This document shows, in pieces, positions 8,689 to 16,372 of a stretch of 64,000 nt of DNA. The DNA is taken from assembly GCA_946535435.1 (NCBI GenBank), contig CAMNDM010000001.1:141107-205106 (forward strand), written 5' to 3'. The DNA comes from Physcocola sp002396385 (GTDB taxonomy: Bacteria > Bacteroidota > Bacteroidia > Bacteroidales > Paludibacteraceae). Numbering within the stretch: the stretch's first letter is position 1; each line of letters begins with the position of its first letter. Below the pieces are notes generated by a model. It did no database searches and had not been told where the DNA came from. It worked only from the letters and a program-made list of their open reading frames with translations. Made by a program: the position numbers and the translations under genes.

Positions 8689-9663
8689 CTAGAATAGTTT
8701 CTCAATAATCGATTTCACACTTATTTCTATTTCTTCTGTAGATGGAATCTCCCTGTATGCTAAGTCCGGCAACTCTTTTAAGTATACTTTTTGTAAATCT
8801 TTCCACACGTTATGCAAATCCTTAACAAGAATGGAATCCTTCAGGAGCTTTTTATCCCATCCGCTAGGTTCTTTAAACCTGTTCTGATCTTCCTTCATCA
8901 AGCTATTGAAATCAGACTTAAAACTCTTACTATCTATATAAGACTTCACTTCCTTATCTTGAAAAAGGTAATACAAATCGTAAAAATGTCTAATCTTTGC
9001 TGCCATCTGAATCATACAGTCCTCTGCAAGAGAATTTCTAATCAGAGAAACAAGTTTCTCTGTAAGAGTACGCCTACTATCCAATACATTAAGCTCAAAG
9101 GGTTGCATCTCGAAATCCTCTATCATGCCACTGTTGTTCGACAATGCCAAAAAATCAGTAAGAAAACTTCGAATCATACGTCTTTGTATTGGATACGGAT
9201 TTGCGAAAGAATTTATCTCCACTAACAACTGCCCCGCTTTGACTGCTCCCACCTGAGCCTTCGTACCGGCTCGGGGATATGAGTAATAGACCCTATGAAA
9301 TCTAGATCCCTTACTGGTTAATCCAGGCATATCAATTTCTTGAAGACCTTCTGTCATGCTTTTAGAAATCCTTTTTATGAGGTTCTTCAACTGGTTTCCA
9401 CTCAAACTGTCAGCTTCAGCTATAGCAACATCAATGTCTTCGGAGAACCTGTTCCCAATACCAAAGGCTTTTGTCAAGCTTGTGCCACCTTTGAAAATTG
9501 CACGGTTTTCTGAATCATTCTTTGCCATCAGTGAAAGAGACCTACAAATCCAATAGTCTTTTTCAATATAGACATCTTTAATCCCCAACCCACCTTCTTC
9601 TACACTGCGCGATGCCGCCAATATAGCTTCAGCGAAAAGTTCCCTTTTTTCATGTAGCCTCAT
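8689..9663 (-). CDS. AbiEii/AbiGii-family nucleotidyltransferase toxin
   Basis: A 324-residue protein with the nucleotidyltransferase signature of AbiEii toxins: FKGGTSLTKAFG near residue 58, followed by RFSEDIDVAI, which supplies the G-S-type loop and the DxD-like metal site. LDSRRTLTEKLVSLIR near residue 194 and RHFYDLYYL near 226 are the later conserved blocks. AbiEii is the toxin of type IV toxin-antitoxin pairs that cause abortive phage infection; related MenT toxins add nucleotides to tRNA. Its start overlaps the AbiEi-like stop by 4 bases, so translation is probably coupled. All visible catalytic residues are intact. Confidence 0.9.
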   Translation of the reverse strand: MRLHEKRELFAEAILAASRSVEEGGLGIKDVYIEKDYWICRSLSLMAKNDSENRAIFKGGTSLTKAFGIGNRFSEDIDVAIAEADSLSGNQLKNLIKRISKSMTEGLQEIDMPGLTSKGSRFHRVYYSYPRAGTKAQVGAVKAGQLLVEINSFANPYPIQRRMIRSFLTDFLALSNNSGMIEDFEMQPFELNVLDSRRTLTEKLVSLIRNSLAEDCMIQMAAKIRHFYDLYYLFQDKEVKSYIDSKSFKSDFNSLMKEDQNRFKEPSGWDKKLLKDSILVKDLHNVWKDLQKVYLKELPDLAYREIPSTEEIEISVKSIIEKLF

Positions 9664-10379
9664 ATTATATTCCAGTTTTTCTTGTTAGGTAAACACTTCT
9701 CACTTATAGGGATTTTATAATAGGTTACTCCATTTAATTGTTTATTCAATTTGTTAGTATCTTTCCCTAGTATTTCAAATACTGCGCCTAACAAGGCTCT
9801 TACATATGGAGTATATTTACTAGCTAAATCAACCAATTGTAACTGCCTTTCTGCAGAAAGGCCGGCTATTATCTTTTTCAGCACGTTCAACGATTCATCT
9901 GGAGTTGTTGCCGGAATATCCTTAATAAGCCTAAAAGCATCAAGAATCCGTAAAAGCGGGATTGTCTCTTCTGTAATCTCGTTTCGCTGGAGTAAAAAAG
10001 ATACTTTATGTGCCCCTCTTTCCAAAGGTCGTCTGTAAAAATTCGTTCCAATTAAAACCACAGACGAAATTTGGGTTGTAAGCCCCATGGAGGCAAAGGC
10101 CGTGGTACCAGTTATATATCCCACAGTTTTCCCATCCTTTTCTAGGAAATCCTTAACGATTTCCGATGTAGATGGCTTTAATATTCCAAAAATAGATTTT
10201 TGAGGCTTGAAATACTTTCCTTTCGATATTTTTTCCAAGTCCCCCCTACTCACCAACCGATTAAGTGCCTTCACAAGAGCTGGCTGGTACTTTGCCTCTA
10301 TACCAAAATCACCCATTGTCAAGACTACCCCACACTCAGTTGAATCAAGTTTACTTTTTATTTGGTTCGCTATAATCAT
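9660..10379 (-). CDS. AbiEi/DUF6088-family antitoxin and autorepressor
   Basis: A 239-residue protein whose first ~70 residues form a winged-helix-like region (ALVKALNRLVSRGDLEKISK, then GKYFKP) typical of DUF6088/AbiEi antitoxins. The middle (GYITGTTAFASMGLTTQIS) matches the AbiEi C-terminal domain. In the family the antitoxin counteracts the nucleotidyltransferase toxin and represses its own promoter through inverted repeats. Exactly such a repeat overlaps the promoter here (10403-10438). It is the first gene of the pair, and its frame overlaps the toxin by ATGA-type coupling. Confidence 0.88.
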   Translation of the reverse strand: MIIANQIKSKLDSTECGVVLTMGDFGIEAKYQPALVKALNRLVSRGDLEKISKGKYFKPQKSIFGILKPSTSEIVKDFLEKDGKTVGYITGTTAFASMGLTTQISSVVLIGTNFYRRPLERGAHKVSFLLQRNEITEETIPLLRILDAFRLIKDIPATTPDESLNVLKKIIAGLSAERQLQLVDLASKYTPYVRALLGAVFEILGKDTNKLNKQLNGVTYYKIPISEKCLPNKKNWNII

Positions 10380-10393
10380 TCAAATCTTTTTCA

Positions 10394-10425
10394 CAAAAAT
10401 ACAAATGTCTTGTTTTTTACGCAAA
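10394..10425 (-). promoter_or_regulatory. Promoter of the AbiE pair with -7 and -33 boxes
   Basis: On the minus strand TTTG (10425-10422) and TATTTTTG (10401-10394) are separated by 20 bases, a full match to the Bacteroidetes consensus TTTG-N19-21-TAnnTTTG. The -7 box ends 14 bases before the antitoxin ATG, so the leader is very short. Confidence 0.75.
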
Positions 10426-10438
10426 AAACAAGACATTT
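10403..10438. promoter_or_regulatory. Operator: 16-bp inverted repeat over the AbiE promoter
   Basis: AAATGTCTTGTTTTTT (10403-10418) and AAAAAACAAGACATTT (10423-10438) are perfect inverted copies with a 4-base spacer ACGC. The repeat covers the -33 box and abuts the -7 box, where a bound AbiEi dimer would block RNA polymerase. Negative autoregulation through inverted repeats is known for AbiEi antitoxins; binding here is inferred. Confidence 0.75.
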
Positions 10439-10559
10439 ATTTTAACAGGACAAAATGATTTGGTTAGTCCATATTACTATCAGTCTAGGATTAAAAGGCG
10501 ACAGTTTATAAAGTTTCAAAAGCCACTTCACTTGATTTACTTCCAACCATAATTCCGGC

Positions 10560-10651
10560 TTACTTAAGCATATCATTTAACTGATTTGCAAGCAATTCTA
10601 CATCACAGACCACCTTTCCCCTTTCGCAGGCACTAGGCAATTTCTGGCAGC
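10560..10651 (-). other. Possible C-terminal coding remnant
   Basis: Directly past the DUF2974 stop, another minus frame reads into a protein-like tail (ACERGKVVCDVELLANQLND, then MLK and stop at 10560-10562). It has no start of its own and enters by overlapping the DUF2974 end in a different frame. It could be a frameshifted natural end of the DUF2974 gene, a remnant, or chance. Confidence 0.2.
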
Positions 10652-11830
10652 CTATACCCCTTTCCAAAATTTAAAGAATGTCCGTAATAAGGGTTTGTTA
10701 TCGCCAGGCTTCACTTCACCAATGCCGTAGCGGTAGCTCGACGCCCACGACAACCCAAGCGTCTTAGACGCCTTAACCAGTTTTTCCTTCTGCTCGTCTG
10801 GCAATTTGGAATAGGACGCCATAATGATTCTTGTGTTTTTTATCGGATTCTTATAGAGTTCGGAAAAACTCTTTACTCCACAGTTGTTGACGATGGCAAA
10901 AACAGTCTCTGTTACAAATTTGCGGTCTTCCAACGACATTTCCTTTAAGAAATCGGCAAAAGTGAGGTCGGCAACTTCCCGAACCCATTCGTTATTTAAT
11001 TCAGTTACCAAGCCTGCGCCTTTAACCTCCCAGAAGAGCGGATTGTGCTGTTTAATGCCATAGCCCTGACTTTTCACAGCCACATAATCCTTCTCGTGTT
11101 CTAAAAGCATACCTACAATAGAATGCGACGGCACAAAGGTGCGTATCTTATCTTTTGTCTTCTGGTAACGGGGCGTATCCTGATTATTCTCAAGAAAGCC
11201 AGGGCCATCGAAGTTATAGACCGCCACAACGTCGTTAAGGCGGTCTTCATTCATTTTTAGGTAGGCATATAAGGCTTCGTTTCCACCCTTAGAGTGTCCT
11301 ACAATATAGTACCGCTTCCCTGGTTCAGTTTCGTTGAAATAGCCTACAGCCTCCGTCTGGCCAGGTATTTCGGGCAGGTACGAGAGCATACAGTCTTCTT
11401 TCCAACCAACAATAGTCGAGTCGGTGCCCCGATAAGCCACTACGCTATCTCCATTACCTAAATCGAAAGTCATAGCGGCAAATTGCACAACCCTGTCCTC
11501 GTCGAAGACATTCCGGAAATTAACGACACGCACCCCCGCAAACCGCTTCGTCTTCACAGCCTTGCAGAGGACGAAAGGCGCAGTCTTAGATGGAAAGATA
11601 TCACTTTCAATATCAATCTCCCTGTTAATATCTCCGAAAACAGAGCTGTTGTCGTCATGAAGCCGTACATACTCGGCAAGCGTATAACCTGCCACCCTGC
11701 CGGCAATAGTACTGAACTGTTCAAACTTATAATAACTAATCAGCGATAATATCAGGGCATCCACCTCGTTTAACGGATCGCTCCCAAACGACAAGTCGCC
11801 ACGCCATTCCAGGTAATCGAGCATATTCAT
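10652..11830 (-). CDS. DUF2974 (Mbeg1-like) alpha/beta-hydrolase
   Basis: From ATG 11830 the protein has 392 residues. It opens with the family hallmark MLDYLEWRGDLSF followed by NEVDALILSLISYY. A lipase-type nucleophile elbow GHSKGG (Ser within YYIVGHSKGGNEALYAYL) is near residue 180, preceded by a VVAYRGTDST segment and followed by VYNFDGPGF and VGMLLEHEKDY, consistent with an alpha/beta-hydrolase of the lipase class 3/DUF2974 type. No signal peptide is seen, so it should be cytoplasmic. The ATG overlaps the stop of the 42-residue ORF as ATGA, which decides the start over the GTG at 11839. Substrate unknown. Confidence 0.82.
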   Translation of the reverse strand: MNMLDYLEWRGDLSFGSDPLNEVDALILSLISYYKFEQFSTIAGRVAGYTLAEYVRLHDDNSSVFGDINREIDIESDIFPSKTAPFVLCKAVKTKRFAGVRVVNFRNVFDEDRVVQFAAMTFDLGNGDSVVAYRGTDSTIVGWKEDCMLSYLPEIPGQTEAVGYFNETEPGKRYYIVGHSKGGNEALYAYLKMNEDRLNDVVAVYNFDGPGFLENNQDTPRYQKTKDKIRTFVPSHSIVGMLLEHEKDYVAVKSQGYGIKQHNPLFWEVKGAGLVTELNNEWVREVADLTFADFLKEMSLEDRKFVTETVFAIVNNCGVKSFSELYKNPIKNTRIIMASYSKLPDEQKEKLVKASKTLGLSWASSYRYGIGEVKPGDNKPLLRTFFKFWKGV

Positions 11831-11955
11831 AGGCACCACAATGTCTGGGGGTTATTTTTTTCCTTTTCCGGGGTATTGTCTTTATGTTTGTCCAACTTAT
11901 ACTCCAGATTCTTGATGATATCTTCCGGAGTACGTCCTTTTGATTTTCCAACCAT
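11827..11955 (-). CDS. 42-residue ORF coupled to the DUF2974 gene
   Basis: ATG at 11955 opens a frame of 42 codons beginning MVGKSKGRTPEDIIKNLEYK and ending in a TGA that shares ATGA with the DUF2974 start. The protein is charged, with a predicted amphipathic helix (EDIIKNLEYKLDKHKD). The stop-start overlap and protein-like composition support translation. It is too short for the usual cut-off. Function unknown; it might be a partner or inhibitor of the hydrolase. Confidence 0.6.
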   Translation of the reverse strand: MVGKSKGRTPEDIIKNLEYKLDKHKDNTPEKEKNNPQTLWCL

Positions 11956-12358
11956 ATATCGATAAATGATGTAGAACAGAATTCAATAATAGGAAATGCT
12001 CAGGATTCCCACTTGTCATAATTTTCACCTAATTTGGTGTTGCTACAAAAAACAACAGTGGATTAGGGCAAAGATAATTATTAAAAACGAGAACATTTTC
12101 AAATCAGGCGGGAAATAGCCTATAGCCACAACACCGAGATCGCCAGCGATGCTCTGATGTTCAGCGAACCCAAATCCGTTATCAGCCCGAACCAGGTTCC
12201 ACCCCCTGGCTTTTTTGGGCGGCATTTAGAACAGGAATGCACAGTTGGAAAGAAATAAATTGCTCGCTTATCGTAAAATATTACAAAACACGAACAGAAA
12301 TACATCATATTTCCTCGTTTTTCCCATTTTTTCATACATTTTTGCGTGTCGGATACTA
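11956..12358. other. Intergenic region without a supported gene
   Basis: About 400 bases between the 42-residue ORF and the next promoter. Minus frames of 60 and 71 residues exist (12043-12225 and 12120-12335) but overlap each other, lack promoters and look random. A stretch around 12080-12230 is more GC-rich than its flanks. Confidence 0.4.
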
Positions 12359-12366
12359 TATCTTTG
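12359..12366 (+). promoter_or_regulatory. -7 box of the 463-residue unknown gene
   Basis: TATCTTTG matches TAnnTTTG, 20 bases before ATG 12387. A TTTG lies 14 bases further up, closer than the usual spacing. The position argues against the longer start at 12237. Confidence 0.6.
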
Positions 12367-12386
12367 CAAACCTAATAGAGAAGACG

Positions 12387-13778
12387 ATGACAGACCAAAA
12401 CAAATATGAGGAATGGCTTTCGTGCATAGCGAACACACGACTGGTCTTCAATTCAATTAGCGAGCTCGAACACTTTTTAGAGGCCCCAAGCATACACAGC
12501 AACGGCATAAAGAGGTGTTTCACATCATTTCAACGCCTTCGCTCCGCTTTTCGCGACCTGGCGTGTGAAATTGACGAACAAACCGACGGCAACCTCGATT
12601 TAAAGACCATTCTAATCCAATATCAGAAGTCATGGACATTTTTCAGGGAGAATTTATCCCGCCGAAGCCATCCGTTTGAAGTGGCACTGGAACTTCTGAG
12701 ATACCACTACCCTCCATACTTGCGCAACAACATCGGCAGGAAGAAACAGGCCATTTACCGAGCCGTTGAAAAGCAGCACATCAGCGTGCCCTTTCTCATT
12801 CTATTCTTGCTGAAGGGATTTCCCGGCTACGACTCAAAGAATGGAGACGTCACAGACATTAACGTTCTTTTTGAGAAGGTGCTGTCGCTTCTTGAAAAAT
12901 TGACCGAAGGTTGCGATATATACACCAAACTGCCCAGCATTATTGCCGCCCGCGAAGAGCCTAAAAAGACCAGGCTTTCCCTTCTATACCATATATCCTC
13001 CATTTTAAACACCTACGAAGCATATAGTAGCCAAAACAACCTTTACGATGCTAGCGCCGAAATTAAGAGCAGAAAGGTCTGCCTAGACCTCACTGGCTAT
13101 TGGAACGAATGCGACGGGAAACTGCAGAACACCACATTCTGGGAACTTGAACCGGCAATAAACGACGGCGCCTATTTCGCCACCTTTTGGCAAAAGGATG
13201 CAGGTAACAACCTGACTGGCACCCGTTTCACCCTCTTCCTTTTTGAGCATGACGACGGGAGCCTTGTGGCCTACATGGTGCATCCAGAAGCCATCAAGAA
13301 CCGTATGAAGGGAAATCCCTACACAGACAAAGACCATGTTTGGTACAATACCGATTTACCGGCAAACAAAACTCCGCTTAAACTTCCATTCAGAAGACTA
13401 ATGGCTTCGTCGGTTTGGAAAGCGAACCTCAACTTGACACGGATAACCGACCAGAAAACCATCGGTATTTATGAGAACTGGTTCAAGACCTGCAACATCA
13501 AAAGGCCCTACAGCCATCTGGAATACACGTTTTTCCCCGAAATTTATGCCATCACACAAGACGACATCTACCTGTTAACCGAAGACGGACAGGCTTTTTA
13601 TAAAATTCCCAAATCGTCATTCGAAGGATTTGAGAACATCCAGATAGGAGACAACATCGGCCTAATGAGAATGGATGGCAAAACCTACTTCGCCTTCGAC
13701 GAATTCCTAATTTACCTTCCTGCCACAAACCACACCATGAAGAAATACGGAATAACGATAGTCGATTCCATTAAATAG
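12387..13778 (+). CDS. Unknown two-part cytoplasmic protein (463 residues)
   Basis: Chosen start ATG 12387 lies just after a -7 box and gives 463 residues. I do not recognise the family. The first ~210 residues are helical and basic/acidic mixed, with a conserved-looking block SFQRLRSAFRDLACEIDEQ. The second half (from about GYWNECDGKL) looks like beta-rich structure with many aromatic residues: TTFWELEPAI, YFATFWQKDAG, FTLFLFEHDDGSLVAYMVHP. No signal peptide or membrane segment is seen. It has better GC content than the GTPase operon downstream. It may be co-transcribed with the small membrane protein at 13827. Confidence 0.7.
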   Translation: MTDQNKYEEWLSCIANTRLVFNSISELEHFLEAPSIHSNGIKRCFTSFQRLRSAFRDLACEIDEQTDGNLDLKTILIQYQKSWTFFRENLSRRSHPFEVALELLRYHYPPYLRNNIGRKKQAIYRAVEKQHISVPFLILFLLKGFPGYDSKNGDVTDINVLFEKVLSLLEKLTEGCDIYTKLPSIIAAREEPKKTRLSLLYHISSILNTYEAYSSQNNLYDASAEIKSRKVCLDLTGYWNECDGKLQNTTFWELEPAINDGAYFATFWQKDAGNNLTGTRFTLFLFEHDDGSLVAYMVHPEAIKNRMKGNPYTDKDHVWYNTDLPANKTPLKLPFRRLMASSVWKANLNLTRITDQKTIGIYENWFKTCNIKRPYSHLEYTFFPEIYAITQDDIYLLTEDGQAFYKIPKSSFEGFENIQIGDNIGLMRMDGKTYFAFDEFLIYLPATNHTMKKYGITIVDSIK

Positions 13779-13826
13779 GCGACAGTACAAAAGTCCGTAA
13801 TTTATTTATCCACTTAAAATTAGCGT

Positions 13827-14195
13827 ATGGAAAACAAGAAAACTTTCAAACAGAGAATCAGACTGATTTGTCTCTATACAACACTAACAGCCATGGTGGT
13901 TGGAGGATTAGCCATGGTGCGTTTCCTCGCATTGAGTTTTATATTTGTCCGTTACGTCCTCTATTTCTTACTTACAAAAGCCATTGCTCACTTATTCCGC
14001 AATTTCGAAGGTATGACTACCATAACACTAGTTTTAACGTCAGCCCTTAATTATTTGATAGGAGGATTCCTTTTCGGTTTCCGCACAGTAAACAATACCA
14101 TTGCAGACCACTGGATTGCAATTACCCTCACATCCGCCTGTCTTCTTTCTATTCTTTTCTATGAAGACCTGCAACCCAAGAAAGCGGAAGATTAA
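13827..14195 (+). CDS. Small membrane protein, three to four helices (122 residues)
   Basis: The protein has a basic N-terminus (MENKKTFKQRIR) then hydrophobic segments at about residues 15-45, 60-85 and 95-115, and a charged tail. No family recognised. It starts 48 bases after the 463-residue gene on the same strand and ends before a plausible terminator, so the two probably form one transcript. Confidence 0.65.
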   Translation: MENKKTFKQRIRLICLYTTLTAMVVGGLAMVRFLALSFIFVRYVLYFLLTKAIAHLFRNFEGMTTITLVLTSALNYLIGGFLFGFRTVNNTIADHWIAITLTSACLLSILFYEDLQPKKAED

Positions 14196-14225
14196 CAATT
14201 AAGATGCGAACATAAGTAAACCACA

Positions 14226-14266
14226 AAGGGAGGCAGGACTAGATTCCCGGTCTCCCTTGCTTTTTG
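14226..14266 (+). terminator. Probable terminator after the membrane protein gene
   Basis: AAGGGAG (14226-14232) pairs with CTCCCTT (14252-14258), followed by GCTTTTTGTTCTT. The stem is 7 bp with a 19-nt loop that may pair further, so strength is moderate. Confidence 0.55.
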
Positions 14267-14347
14267 TTCTTCGTATTCTTTACAAGATGCTCCTCTGCTG
14301 AGTTCTGTCACACTTCAGATTGTTCTGCGGAGACACTTTACTTTTAT

Positions 14348-16369
14348 TTACAGAGAAGTCATTTCTTGTAGTTGTTCATCTATCAGAGTTTTCTTCTTCA
14401 GCAATTTCTCTAATTGTAAATTTGCTTCATTCAGTTTTTGTTCCTTTTGAGCCTTGTTTTTAACATTATCTTCAATTTTTTCTTGAAGCGGGTTAAGCAA
14501 TTCTTCGATAATTCTAGTCTTTACCTTTTCTATTACCTGTTCCTTTTTATCGTATATTGGCTCTAAGAATTTTGTTACATCAAAATTTCTGAGTTCATTG
14601 ACTTTCTCATGTAGTTTTCTTTTTTCGTCTTCAATTTCATTCACTATACTCATACCCAATGTAATATAAACACAAATGATTTCTTTAAATACGTCTCCCC
14701 ATCCATAATCAGAAGAAGAAGAAGAATTAGAGAAAGAGAACATGCCATCATCCAAATCGAAATTGATATCGTTCTTAACACTTTTGATAAAATCTTTAGA
14801 TTCGAAATCGGGAATATACCTCATAAGAACATCGTCCACCTCACTTAAAAACTCATTCATTGGTGTTTTAATTTTTTCTCTTGCATCGTTTATAATATCT
14901 TCTGTATCCCTTTTTAGAGTTCTTTTTAACAGTGTTTGTTTTTCTTTATCAAGTCTCGACGATTCAGGACCAAAGAACCCCGAATTGTCGATAATACTAT
15001 CCATCTTTTCGCAAGAACGATCAATATCATCCTCTAATCGATATTTTCCTTTTCTTACAATAGCATCAAGACTGTCATTGATATCATCACCCAGTAAACC
15101 AATTTTTTTCTGTAATCGACGTTTGGCCCGGGTTATGTTTGACAGACTTTCTTCTAACTCGTCGTCAGGTTGGCTACATATATTTATAAGTTTCTTATTT
15201 ATACTGATATCTTTCTCAACCTCAGCCTTCTTCTCATTCCCGGCTGCCAAAATTGAATTTATTGGTTTCCTGAATAATATCTCTTCTTTCTCAGTCTCTA
15301 CAACCTTTTTTACAGCATTTATCAAATCGTCAATATGGCTCTTCTCCCTCATTTGAGGTTGCCCCGAAATCTCAAACGTTTCACAGTTCCTGTTCCATGC
15401 AAAAGAATAGGCCTCGTTAGAATTTACTTTCGACATAGGCAATTCAGAAAGCAAAGCCATTTCTGCAGACAATGGTATTGGTTCTGTGGACTCCAACACA
15501 TTAACCAGCAAATTATCATTACATTCTTTACATGCTTTCGTTAACTGTTCTTTTACATAATCCTTAATTTCAGTCTCTGTCTCACCATTTTCAAAAGGTA
15601 TATCATATTTATTAATACCTATCAACACCCTTCCAGTTCCACACTGACCCACATTCTTAAACAAAATATCTCTATCGGTAGCATCAAATGGACGTCCCGC
15701 ATAAAGCATCAACAAGACAACATCAGCCTTCTTTAAGAAAGCCTTTGTTCGTTCTTCTCGGGAAACAATAGGGTCGTTGAATCCAGGCGTATCAACAATT
15801 TCAACCCCTTTTAAATACTCTTTAGGATAATAAATGGTAACAGCCTTGGTGATAGACACAAACTTTCCATCAGCTCCGACATATTCTATCAAATTATCAA
15901 AAGTATCGTTTTGAGTTTTTCCTAAATAGGATTCAAGTGTTGTCCCCAATTTCGAAGCCCTATCCACTAATTCTTTAGCTGCTTTGATTTTAGATTCCTC
16001 TAAAGTGTTTCCAGCCACACTATCTAATGAACGAGATGCTTGTACCTTTTGCTCTTCCCACTCGTCTTTAGAATAAAATTCAGCTGTGATACTCTTTTCT
16101 TTACCATACGTGATAACAGACAAAGCAGCAGTCATTGGGGTTGTTGCAGCAGGCAAGACGTCATCTTCAAATACAAAAGAATTAAGGAAAGTCGACTTTC
16201 CGCATTTCATTTGACCAATCACGCCTATGGTGAGAACATCTTTATTAATCTTATCAACTATTTCTAATTCTCTTTGCTCATCAATCCATCCGAATTCTTT
16301 TGCTTTCTTTGTTTGTGCAATTAATCGGGTCTTCTTTTCCTGAAGTTGTTCAAATAAATTCTGCGCCAT
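14348..16369 (-). CDS. Dynamin-like GTPase, third of the operon (673 residues)
   Basis: All G motifs are visible: G1 GQMKCGKST at residues ~52-60, G2 around TTPMTAALSV, G3 DTPGFND near residue 190, and G4 INKYD near 250. The long C-terminal part (about 370-670) is mostly helical and highly charged, as in the stalk of dynamins. A hydrophobic patch KEIICVYITLGMSIV near residue 560 could touch membrane. Dynamin-family GTPases self-assemble on membranes and remodel or tether them. Its G1 (QMKCGKS) differs from the two upstream GTPases (EFS[SA]GKT), so it is not a recent duplicate. It follows the second GTPase by 3 bases and is the last gene of the operon. Confidence 0.88.
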   Translation of the reverse strand: MAQNLFEQLQEKKTRLIAQTKKAKEFGWIDEQRELEIVDKINKDVLTIGVIGQMKCGKSTFLNSFVFEDDVLPAATTPMTAALSVITYGKEKSITAEFYSKDEWEEQKVQASRSLDSVAGNTLEESKIKAAKELVDRASKLGTTLESYLGKTQNDTFDNLIEYVGADGKFVSITKAVTIYYPKEYLKGVEIVDTPGFNDPIVSREERTKAFLKKADVVLLMLYAGRPFDATDRDILFKNVGQCGTGRVLIGINKYDIPFENGETETEIKDYVKEQLTKACKECNDNLLVNVLESTEPIPLSAEMALLSELPMSKVNSNEAYSFAWNRNCETFEISGQPQMREKSHIDDLINAVKKVVETEKEEILFRKPINSILAAGNEKKAEVEKDISINKKLINICSQPDDELEESLSNITRAKRRLQKKIGLLGDDINDSLDAIVRKGKYRLEDDIDRSCEKMDSIIDNSGFFGPESSRLDKEKQTLLKRTLKRDTEDIINDAREKIKTPMNEFLSEVDDVLMRYIPDFESKDFIKSVKNDINFDLDDGMFSFSNSSSSSDYGWGDVFKEIICVYITLGMSIVNEIEDEKRKLHEKVNELRNFDVTKFLEPIYDKKEQVIEKVKTRIIEELLNPLQEKIEDNVKNKAQKEQKLNEANLQLEKLLKKKTLIDEQLQEMTSL

Positions 16370-16372
16370 ACT

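Noticed and set aside
12043..12335. Overlapping 60- and 71-residue minus frames
   Set aside because: They overlap each other in different frames, have no promoter or start signal and lie in a non-coding spacer.
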